Source: Candidatus Cloacimonadota bacterium
Lineage (GTDB): Bacteria > Cloacimonadota > Cloacimonadia > Cloacimonadales > WRIO01
Direction: 5' to 3'
Length of the DNA stretch: 48,648 bases
Assembly: GCA_020532185.1 (NCBI GenBank)
Contig: JAJBBH010000066.1
Span: 1-48,648, forward strand
Part shown: positions 17,570 to 24,768 of the stretch, piece after piece
Position numbering within the stretch: the stretch's first letter is position 1
How the letters are laid out: each line of letters opens with the position of its first letter
Program-made: the position numbers and the translations under genes
Notes under the pieces: model-generated
The model's input: only the letters and a program-made list of their open reading frames with translations
The model's database searches: none
Told to the model about the DNA's origin: nothing

Positions 17570-19363
17570 CTATTTTTTCACAATTGCTTGAAATTTGCAG
17601 GCATTAAAACAAGCACCACATTTAATACATTGGTTTTGGTGAATAAAGTGAGGTTTTTTTAGTTCACCGCTGATACAACCAACAGGGCAGACTCGTGTGC
17701 AAGCTGTACATCCGACGCATTTATCTGCAACAACGCTATAGTTTATCAATTTGTTGCATACTCCTGCACGACATTTATGATCAATAATATGCTCTTCATA
17801 TTCTTCACGAAAATATTTCAACGTTGTCAATACAGGGTTAGGTGCAGTTTGCCCCAAGCCACATAAAGATGCTTTGCTAATATTTTCCGCCAAGTTTTCT
17901 AATGTATGAATATCTTCAATTTTGCCTTTACCTTCTGTTATTCTGGTTAATATTTCGAGCATACGTCTTGTACCAATACGGCAAAATGTGCATTTACCGC
18001 AAGATTCGTTTTGAGTGAAGGTGAGAAAGAATTTTGCCACGTCGACTACGCAAGTGTTTTCATCCATGACAACCATGCCGCCAGAACCCATGATAGCACC
18101 AGTTTGGCTGATAGAATCATAATCTACTATTGTATTGAGCATTGAAGCAGGTATGCAGCCTCCAGAGGGACCGCCAAGCTGAACAGCTTTGAAGGGGCTA
18201 TCATCTTTCATACCGCCGCCGATTTCGTAAATAACATGGTGTAATGGCACTCCCATAGGCACTTCAATCAATCCAGATTTTTTGATTTTCCCAGCGAGGG
18301 CAAAAACTTTTGTTCCTTTTGATTTTTCTGTTCCCATTTTATTAAACTCTTCGGCTCCATTTAGGATGATCCAGGCAATATTTGCAAAAGTTTCAACATT
18401 ATTTATATTTGTAGGTTGTCCAAACAGTCCTGACTGTGCGGGATAGGGAGGTCTAATATTTGGCATTCCACGTTTTCCTTCAATCGATGCAATCAATGCA
18501 GTTTCTTCACCGCAGACAAATGCTCCAGCACCTTCTTTGATATGTAAATCAAATGAGAACGAGCTTTTTAAGATATTTTTTCCCAAGATATTATTTTCAT
18601 AAGCGTCTTTTATTGCTTTGTGTAAGTGTTTGATTGCCAGAGGATATTCTGCTCGCACATAGATATAGCCTTCGTCAGCACCTATTGCATAGGCTCCAAT
18701 AAGCATACCTTCAATCACAGAATGGGGGTCGCCCTCAAGTACACTTCTATCCATAAAGGCACCAGGATCGCCTTCATCAGCATTGCAGATCATATATTTT
18801 TTTTCTCCAACTCTTGAGTTGGCAGCAATTTCCCATTTCAAGCCTGTGGGAAAACCAGCACCGCCACGACCTCTTAGTCGAGAGTTGAGTATTTCTGTTA
18901 CTACTTTTTCTGGGCTCATCTCTTTTAAGACTTTTTGCAATGCCGCATAGCCTTGTCTATTGATATAGTCTTCTATTGATTCTGGGTCTATGATACCACA
19001 ATTTCTTAAAACTATACGTGTTTGTTTTTTAATGCCTTCATTTTCTTCGCCTTGTAATGTTGTTTCTGATGTGCTTTTCTTTGTCAACAAGATCTTTTCT
19101 TCTTGTGGGTTTTGATTAAGGTAATTTTGGATGATTTTTGGAACTTCCTCTTCTGTAATGCGCCCGTAAGTGATATCTGGCATATTGGGCATAATAAGCT
19201 CCATCAATGGTTCGGCAAAACACATTCCAATACAGGCTGTTTTTATTAATCGGCAATTCAAATTGTTTTGCTTGATATATTCTTCAGCAGATTTATAAAT
19301 TTCTTCGGCACCAGCTGCTCTACCACAGCTTGCCATTCCAACTTTTATAAGACATTCTTTCAT
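17570..19363 (-). CDS. NuoF/HydB-like NADH-binding flavoprotein subunit
   Basis: The 597-residue subunit carries NAD(H) and FMN. It has an N-terminal thioredoxin-like [2Fe-2S] domain (C13, C44, C48, with C4 or C37 as a possible fourth ligand). The NuoF core has the GRGGAGFPTG glycine loop (165-174), GDPGAFMDR, and the [4Fe-4S] site at C455, C458, C461 and C501. Two C-terminal ferredoxin clusters follow (C549/552/555/559 and C579/582/585/589). This is the domain layout of HydB and related bifurcating enzymes rather than of complex I NuoF, which lacks the extra ferredoxin tail. It lies eight bases upstream of the fusion subunit and 12 bases after the NuoE-like gene. Confidence 0.88.
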   Translation of the reverse strand: MKECLIKVGMASCGRAAGAEEIYKSAEEYIKQNNLNCRLIKTACIGMCFAEPLMELIMPNMPDITYGRITEEEVPKIIQNYLNQNPQEEKILLTKKSTSETTLQGEENEGIKKQTRIVLRNCGIIDPESIEDYINRQGYAALQKVLKEMSPEKVVTEILNSRLRGRGGAGFPTGLKWEIAANSRVGEKKYMICNADEGDPGAFMDRSVLEGDPHSVIEGMLIGAYAIGADEGYIYVRAEYPLAIKHLHKAIKDAYENNILGKNILKSSFSFDLHIKEGAGAFVCGEETALIASIEGKRGMPNIRPPYPAQSGLFGQPTNINNVETFANIAWIILNGAEEFNKMGTEKSKGTKVFALAGKIKKSGLIEVPMGVPLHHVIYEIGGGMKDDSPFKAVQLGGPSGGCIPASMLNTIVDYDSISQTGAIMGSGGMVVMDENTCVVDVAKFFLTFTQNESCGKCTFCRIGTRRMLEILTRITEGKGKIEDIHTLENLAENISKASLCGLGQTAPNPVLTTLKYFREEYEEHIIDHKCRAGVCNKLINYSVVADKCVGCTACTRVCPVGCISGELKKPHFIHQNQCIKCGACFNACKFQAIVKK

Positions 19364-19375
19364 AGTAATTCCTTA

Positions 19376-19837
19376 TTAATAATAGCTTTTAACTATTTGA
19401 GTTACTTTTTCACTTGTTAATTTGCCGTAAGTTTTGTCGTCAATCATTATCACAGGTGCGAGGCTGCAGCAGCCAAGACAAGCCACTTCTATAAAGGTGA
19501 AAAGCCCGTCAGCAGATTGATCCTCACCATCAGTTAAATCTAAAACATTGCGGATAGCAGTTGAGATATTATTTGCTCCTGATACGTGGCAGGCAGTGCC
19601 TTTGCAGACTCTGATTATATGTTTTGCTAAGGGTTTTAAACGAAACATACTATAAAAAGTTGCAACGCCATAAATCTCAGCTTCACGCATTTTCATCTTT
19701 TCTGCCACATATTTCATGCTTTCTCTTGATAAATATCCCTCTAAATTTTGAATATCTTGCAATAGAGGTATCAATATGCCTTTTTTTGCTGCGTATTTTT
19801 CTATCAGTTTATCAAGCTTTTGAGTATCAGTAGCCAT
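19376..19837 (-). CDS. NuoE/HydC-like [2Fe-2S] subunit
   Basis: The 153-residue thioredoxin-fold [2Fe-2S] protein has an N-terminal helical region. The cluster ligands are C78 and C83 (VCKGTACH) and C120 and C124 (ACLGCC). It passes electrons to or from the FMN site of the NuoF-like partner. The frame extends upstream to 19876, but ATG 19837 is preceded by GGAGG at proper spacing, and the protein then starts MATDTQKLDK as expected for the family. It is the first gene of the operon. No membrane subunits of complex I are nearby. Confidence 0.9.
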   Translation of the reverse strand: MATDTQKLDKLIEKYAAKKGILIPLLQDIQNLEGYLSRESMKYVAEKMKMREAEIYGVATFYSMFRLKPLAKHIIRVCKGTACHVSGANNISTAIRNVLDLTDGEDQSADGLFTFIEVACLGCCSLAPVIMIDDKTYGKLTSEKVTQIVKSYY

Positions 19838-19881
19838 GTTTACCTCCAAATAATATAAGTTAAAATAATAGTTCAATGTTA

Positions 19882-19908
19882 AATGTAAGAATAGGGGATT
19901 TTTGGCAA
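19882..19908 (-). promoter_or_regulatory. Possible promoter of the transhydrogenase operon
   Basis: On the minus strand TTGCCA (19903-19908) precedes TACATT (19882-19887) by 15 bases, about 45 bases before the first ATG. The spacing is short, so this is tentative. Confidence 0.3.
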
Positions 19909-20025
19909 GTAAAATCTTTGTTTTTTTCTTCTTTTGTTTTTATTCTAAAAAAAATAAAAAAATAGCTTGATCAAATATCATAGTAAATTAATATAGTATT
20001 ATTATTAATAAAAGGAATATAATCG

Positions 20026-20613
20026 ATGAAAAGTCAATATAAGATAGCGGTTTTAACTTCAGGGCACAGTCGAGGCTCAAATTTTAGGGCTATTTTTAAT
20101 TATATAAAGGACAAAAACCTGCCGATTGTGGTTGACTTTGTATTGATTACTGATTCATCTGCACCAATTAGAGCCTTTTGTGAGCAGATGGGGATTGATA
20201 TAATATATTATGATGGGCAAATGAAAATAAATGATTTTTTGCTTGATATATTTGCCAATAAAAGTATTGATCTAATTGTTTTGGCTGGTTTTATGAGGAA
20301 ATTATCCAAGAGATTTATCGAGACAGTTAGAATTCCTGTGATTAATATACACCCTGCTTTATTGCCCAAATATGGTGGTAAAGGTATGTATGGTAATAAA
20401 GTTCACTGTGCAGTATTTGAATCGGGAGATCAATGTTCTGGAGCCACTGTGCATCATGTCAGCTGTGAATATGATCAAGGTCAGATAATTTTGCAGGAAG
20501 AAGTAGATATACTTGATTGCCAATCAGCCGAAGAAATAGCCCAAAAAGTGTTGCAGATTGAGCATAGAATATATGGTAAAGCAATAGAAAAACTGCTTTT
20601 AGGTGAGGATTAG
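20026..20613 (+). CDS. purN: Phosphoribosylglycinamide formyltransferase PurN
   Basis: PurN transfers a formyl group from 10-formyltetrahydrofolate to GAR in purine synthesis. The 195-residue protein has the catalytic triad at N107 and H109 (VINIHPALLP) and D150 (EYDQGQI), with the KYGGKGMYG loop between. The phosphate-binding loop near the N-terminus reads SGHSRGSNF, longer by about two residues than the usual SGxGSN. The gene is preceded by an AAAGGA ribosome site and divergently transcribed from the transhydrogenase operon. The next gene starts three bases after its stop. Confidence 0.92.
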   Translation: MKSQYKIAVLTSGHSRGSNFRAIFNYIKDKNLPIVVDFVLITDSSAPIRAFCEQMGIDIIYYDGQMKINDFLLDIFANKSIDLIVLAGFMRKLSKRFIETVRIPVINIHPALLPKYGGKGMYGNKVHCAVFESGDQCSGATVHHVSCEYDQGQIILQEEVDILDCQSAEEIAQKVLQIEHRIYGKAIEKLLLGED

Positions 20614-20616
20614 TCA

Positions 20617-21879
20617 ATGAATAAAGTATCAATATTGCTCTTGTTTTTGCTTTCATTTGTGTTCTTATTTTCTTATAATGAAGAGATAATTGATAGCAAA
20701 TTGGAATATCTTGAAAGTTTTCCTGATGATATCGAAGAAAGATTAGAATTGGCACAACTTTATAATCAGGAATATATGTTTTTAGAATCTACACTACAGT
20801 ATATTAATATTCTTTTGATTGAACCTGAAAATTTGCAAGCATGGATAGGGCTTTTATTCGTCTTGTCTTATCAACAAAATGATGATGGGGTTTTGGGTTT
20901 GAGTAAAGATGCTTTGAAAGCGACAAATAATGATCCAACAATTCTTAGTATTGTGGGGTTTTCGCTTAGTGCAAAACAAAAGAGATATAGGGCTATCAAT
21001 CTATTTAAAAAGGTTATGCAAGATGATCGAGCTCATGCTGAAGATGTGGGATTGGCAAAAATAAAATTAGCTGAGCAGTATTATGTTATCGGGGATTTTT
21101 ATCGTTATGAGAAAATCAATAAAGAATATAGAAAAGCACAAATTGCCAAAAATGAGACAGCCCAAAATATTATAAACCATCAAGTTAGACTGTTTACAGA
21201 ATTATTGATAGGAACGGAGAAAAAGGATCATTTAGTCGAGGCTTTTAGACAATATATCAATTTTGGTGGTATTGATTTGAACTTTGCAGTAAAACGAAAT
21301 ATCATAGATAATCAGCTTGCTAATCACATTTATACAGTAGATATCAATAATCGTGCTTTGCCTGTGAGCATATCGTCACAGTTTCATCTGATAAAAAGAG
21401 AAGAGACAAATTTTGCGCAATTAGATAAAGGGCATGCTGAATTGTTTACATTTTCCAAAGCATTTTACCCACAATCTACAAGTATTGAGCCCTTTGTCTC
21501 GCTTGGTTTTTGTGAGTATAAAGCAAATAAAGACATTTTGCAGTATAATATTGGTGTGCATTTGGTTACAGATTATTTTAATTTTATCGCAGATATTGGT
21601 CAATTAAATACAGAAGAGGATAGGACATATACAAACTTTAGTATTTACAGTAATCTTTTGCCTTTTTATACATTGCAAGTTGCAAATGGCTTTGGTAATA
21701 ATCATCAATTTTCAAGTGTACAAGGCGAGCATTTTGATTCTCTATCTGCATCGCATCAATTTCATCAGATAGATAATATTTTTCACTTTGGTGCTTATTC
21801 ATTTTCGGTGTCTTATGCACGTTCATTGAGAGATAAATGGCAAAACACTTGGTATTTTTCAACAGGTATAATTCATTAG
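20617..21879 (+). CDS. Exported TPR-like protein with probable barrel-type C-terminus
   Basis: The 420-residue protein has a signal peptide (MNKVSILLLFLLSFVFLFS). The N-terminal half (about 25-200) is helical with tetratricopeptide-like spacing (ERLELAQLYNQEY, LQAWIGLLFVLSYQQ, RYRAINLFKKVMQDD). From about 245 to the end it changes to alternating polar/aromatic strands (FHLIKREETNFAQL, SIEPFVSLGFCEYKA, NIFHFGAYSFSVSYA), the look of an outer-membrane barrel of about ten strands. This arrangement recalls YaiO-type proteins, though the identity is not certain. It is within the purN operon and six bases ahead of the GH130 gene. Confidence 0.65.
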   Translation: MNKVSILLLFLLSFVFLFSYNEEIIDSKLEYLESFPDDIEERLELAQLYNQEYMFLESTLQYINILLIEPENLQAWIGLLFVLSYQQNDDGVLGLSKDALKATNNDPTILSIVGFSLSAKQKRYRAINLFKKVMQDDRAHAEDVGLAKIKLAEQYYVIGDFYRYEKINKEYRKAQIAKNETAQNIINHQVRLFTELLIGTEKKDHLVEAFRQYINFGGIDLNFAVKRNIIDNQLANHIYTVDINNRALPVSISSQFHLIKREETNFAQLDKGHAELFTFSKAFYPQSTSIEPFVSLGFCEYKANKDILQYNIGVHLVTDYFNFIADIGQLNTEEDRTYTNFSIYSNLLPFYTLQVANGFGNNHQFSSVQGEHFDSLSASHQFHQIDNIFHFGAYSFSVSYARSLRDKWQNTWYFSTGIIH

Positions 21880-21885
21880 AGGTTT

Positions 21886-22842
21886 ATGATGAAAAGATAT
21901 TTGCATAATCCAGTGATAAGCAGAAGGGATATAGTATCTGATCTCAAGGAATTAAGTGATGTGTCTTCTGTTTTTAATCCTGGTGCTATACTATTTAACG
22001 GCAAAATTACTTTGCTTTTAAGGGTGCAAAATAGAGGTCGTGAGACTTTATTAGTAAAGGCTGTTTCTGATGATGGGTATAAATTTGATATATCATCTCA
22101 AGCTGTGAATATAAGAGGTTTGGATTTTGATGGTGATCGAAAAATCTATCATATATATGATCCACGTATTACTATGCTTGATGGGAATTATTATATCATA
22201 TGTGCTGTCGATACGTCAGAAGCTTGCTTTTTGGGGCTTTTTGAAACACAAGATTTTGATAATCTTGACTTTATTGACTTTATATCAGAGCCTAATGTGC
22301 GTAATGGAGTACTTTTTCCTGAGAAAATAGATGATTATTACTATCGATTAGAGCGACCAAACGAGCATGTGCTTGCAAATGGTACAAAGACAGGCATAGC
22401 AATTACTATTTCAAAATCAAAAGACTTGATCAAATGGGAGAGAATAAGCGAGCTATTTAGTGGTAGACCGCATTATTGGGATGAATTGATTGGTTCGGGA
22501 CCTCCTCCTATTAAGACCAGGCATGGTTGGCTTCATATTTATCATGGTGTAGCGACGCATTTTTCTTCGTCTAATATCTACCAAGCAGGATATAGCTTGC
22601 TCGATCTTAAGTCTCCTGAAAAAGTTTTATATCGTAGCAAGTATAATATACTTGAACCACGAGAGCTTTATGAGCTGACAGGTCAAGTGCCTAACGTTGT
22701 CTTTCCGAGTGGGATGATTGGTGTTGACTATGATAGTGAAGGCTATTTGTGTGATGATAGTAGGATTTTAATTTATTATGGTGCAGCAGATACAGTGGTG
22801 GCACTTGTTGAAACAAGTTTAAATGAATTATTAAAAATGTGA
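21886..22842 (+). CDS. GH130-family glycosidase/phosphorylase
   Basis: The 318-residue protein is a five-bladed beta-propeller typical of GH130, which cleaves beta-mannosidic or mannosyl-glucose bonds by phosphorolysis or hydrolysis. Family landmarks are VFNPGAIL (29-36), LLLRVQNRGRE, YDPRIT (91-96, containing the likely acid D92), RNGVLFPEK with YYRLERPN, WDELIGSGPPPIKT with HGWLHIYHG, and the closing IYYGAADT. The protein has no signal peptide and should be cytoplasmic. The substrate cannot be read from the sequence. The next gene encodes an exported CBM9-like protein, which suggests a common glycan-related role. Confidence 0.82.
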   Translation: MMKRYLHNPVISRRDIVSDLKELSDVSSVFNPGAILFNGKITLLLRVQNRGRETLLVKAVSDDGYKFDISSQAVNIRGLDFDGDRKIYHIYDPRITMLDGNYYIICAVDTSEACFLGLFETQDFDNLDFIDFISEPNVRNGVLFPEKIDDYYYRLERPNEHVLANGTKTGIAITISKSKDLIKWERISELFSGRPHYWDELIGSGPPPIKTRHGWLHIYHGVATHFSSSNIYQAGYSLLDLKSPEKVLYRSKYNILEPRELYELTGQVPNVVFPSGMIGVDYDSEGYLCDDSRILIYYGAADTVVALVETSLNELLKM

Positions 22843-22848
22843 GGTAAT

Positions 22849-23955
22849 GTGAAAAGGGATTTATTTTTATTGATTTTTGTGATCTCTTTCAAGGTTATTT
22901 TGGCAGATTATTTTCCTGTGCCAGCATATGAAATAACGCCTAATTACTATGCGTGTTATCGTACAGAAGAGGCAATCATAATTGATGGTAGGATGGATGA
23001 AAAGGCATGGCAGCTTGCAGAATGGACAGATCCTTTTGTAGATATAGAGGGAGATTTAAAGCCAAAACCATTTTATAATACTCAAGTAAAAATGCTTTAT
23101 GATGATGAGTTTTTCTATTTTTATGCTTATCTTGAAGATAAAGATCTCTGGGCAACACTTACAAAGAGAGATGCTGTTATTTTTCATGATAATGACTTTG
23201 AGATTTTTATTGATCCAGACGGTGATACACATGACTATTATGAGTTGGAACTTAACGCATTCAATACAGTTTGGGACTTATTAGTTTTGAAGCCATATCG
23301 TGATCGTGCACAAGTTGCTGTGAATGCTTGGGATATACAAGGTTTGCAAACAGCAGTTCATTTAGATGGCACGATTAATGATAATAGTGACGAAGATGTG
23401 GGTTGGGGTGTGGAAATAGCTATCCCTTGGGTAGTATTAGCAGAATGTGCACATCGAGATAGTCCTCCCAAAAATGAAGATATTTGGCGTGTAAATTTTT
23501 CACGTGTGCATTATGACTTAGATAAAAAGGGTGATTCATATGAAAAGAGGCGTGATATAGAAACAGGTAAGCTTCTGCCTGAATATAATTGGGTTTGGTC
23601 AGCACAAGGATTGATTGCTATGCACTATCCAGAGCAGTGGGGCTATGTGCAGTTTTTTGATAAAGGCGTTGCTGACGTGCTCGAACAAAAGCCATATCAA
23701 CTCAGCCAAACCGAAATAGACAAGGTTTTACTTAGGCAAATCTATTATGCACAAAAACAGTATTATATGAATCATAAAAAATATGCAAAATCACTTAAAG
23801 AACTAAAGTTTTCATACGCTTATAAAAAAGAAGATTATCTTATCGAGATATATACGAGCCCACATTGTTATGAAGTTGTGCTGTTAAACAAGAAAACAGG
23901 TCAACGATTATTTATTTTTGAAGATGGTCGGCTATTAGAAAATATTGATTTTTAA
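22849..23955 (+). CDS. Exported CBM9-like (carbohydrate-binding) protein
   Basis: The 368-residue protein has a signal peptide (MKRDLFLLIFVISFKVILA). A CBM9/DOMON-like beta-sandwich covers about 30-280, with the usual pattern IIIDGRMDEKAWQLAEWTDPFVDI, VKMLYDDEFFYFYAYLEDKDLWA, FHDNDFEIFIDPDGDTHDYYELELN and the closing AIPW and NFSRV. The last 80 residues form a separate small domain (Q-rich helix IYYAQKQYYMNHKKYAKSL, then strands) that resembles the head of a type IV pilin or pseudopilin. GTG 22849 is the start, with GAGG in front. It ends the purN operon. Confidence 0.75.
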   Translation: MKRDLFLLIFVISFKVILADYFPVPAYEITPNYYACYRTEEAIIIDGRMDEKAWQLAEWTDPFVDIEGDLKPKPFYNTQVKMLYDDEFFYFYAYLEDKDLWATLTKRDAVIFHDNDFEIFIDPDGDTHDYYELELNAFNTVWDLLVLKPYRDRAQVAVNAWDIQGLQTAVHLDGTINDNSDEDVGWGVEIAIPWVVLAECAHRDSPPKNEDIWRVNFSRVHYDLDKKGDSYEKRRDIETGKLLPEYNWVWSAQGLIAMHYPEQWGYVQFFDKGVADVLEQKPYQLSQTEIDKVLLRQIYYAQKQYYMNHKKYAKSLKELKFSYAYKKEDYLIEIYTSPHCYEVVLLNKKTGQRLFIFEDGRLLENIDF

Positions 23956-24017
23956 AGTAGTTAAGGAAGTTTTTTTATTGTGGTTTATGAAAAAATATAA
24001 TTATATATTAATAAAAT

Positions 24018-24045
24018 TTGTTTTTAGTCAATATTCTGATATATT
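24018..24045 (+). promoter_or_regulatory. Possible promoter of the MarR gene
   Basis: TTGTTT (24018-24023) and TATATT (24040-24045) are spaced 16 bases apart, 36 bases before the ATG, which has an AAAGGAG ribosome site. Confidence 0.4.
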
Positions 24046-24081
24046 GTTTATAAGATTACTAAGTATAAAGGAGTACTAATT

Positions 24082-24525
24082 ATGAAAAAGGATTATGGCA
24101 AAGATTTTTATGCTGTATCGAACGAGATATTGGATTTACTTTACAAAACAGGAATTAGTGCTGAACCAGATTTAAATCTTGGGAAAGCAGAAGTATTGTA
24201 TTTAAGGTATCTTAAGGAACAAAACAAACCCGTAAAGATGAAAGAACTTAGCGAAGCACTTGGTGTATCTCATAGTCGTATTACTCACCTATCAGACAGC
24301 TTGATTAAAAAAGGGTATATTAAGAGAGTTTTTTCTAACGAAGATCGTAGAGTTTTATATGCAAACTTGACAGAAAAAGCCAACCAATTACTCGATGATG
24401 ATAATAATAAAAGAATAAATATCTATACAAATCTGATAAAAGATTTGGCTTTGGAAGAGACAGAGACAATATTAAACTACCTGAAGTTATGGAAGGAACA
24501 CCTTACAAAAATAACGAGAGGCTAA
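24082..24525 (+). CDS. MarR-family transcriptional regulator
   Basis: The 147-residue winged-helix protein has a recognition helix in the region of KMKELSEALGVSHSRITHLSDSL (53-74) and the characteristic wing EDRRVLYANLTEKA (87-100). C-terminal helices form the dimer interface. The ligand and target genes are not evident. It is a single-gene unit between the purN operon and glyS, with its own promoter and a strong terminator. No cysteine pair suggestive of redox sensing is present. Confidence 0.88.
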   Translation: MKKDYGKDFYAVSNEILDLLYKTGISAEPDLNLGKAEVLYLRYLKEQNKPVKMKELSEALGVSHSRITHLSDSLIKKGYIKRVFSNEDRRVLYANLTEKANQLLDDDNNKRINIYTNLIKDLALEETETILNYLKLWKEHLTKITRG

Positions 24526-24541
24526 TTATATATTGATAGAT

Positions 24542-24576
24542 AAAAAAGAGTGGCGAGATAAGTCCACTCTTTTTTT
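24542..24576 (+). terminator. Rho-independent terminator after marR
   Basis: A stem with GAGTGG (24548-24553) and CCACTC (24564-24569), extended by A and T tracts, is followed by T7. It is overlapped by a second inverted repeat, TTGTTTA-A-TAAACAA (24575-24589), and a further stem AAACAATA with TATTGTTT (24584-24606). Confidence 0.88.
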
Positions 24577-24768
24577 GTTTAATAAACAATAGCTTTGTTA
24601 TTGTTTTAGAAATAGGAAAATGCAGATTAATCATTATAGAAAGGAAAATAATGAGATAATTTAGCAAGAAAAATTAATAAAACACGAAAAACGAAAAAAA
24701 AGATAGACATAAAAGAGATAAAAGTTTTTTTGGTATTTGTGTGAATATTGATTTTAAAGTGAGGATTT

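Noticed and set aside
14214-19837. [FeFe]-hydrogenase HydABC or complex I
   Set aside because: The large subunit lacks the H-cluster motifs (TSCCPxW, MPCxxK and the terminal GGCxxGGG), and no membrane Nuo subunits are nearby.
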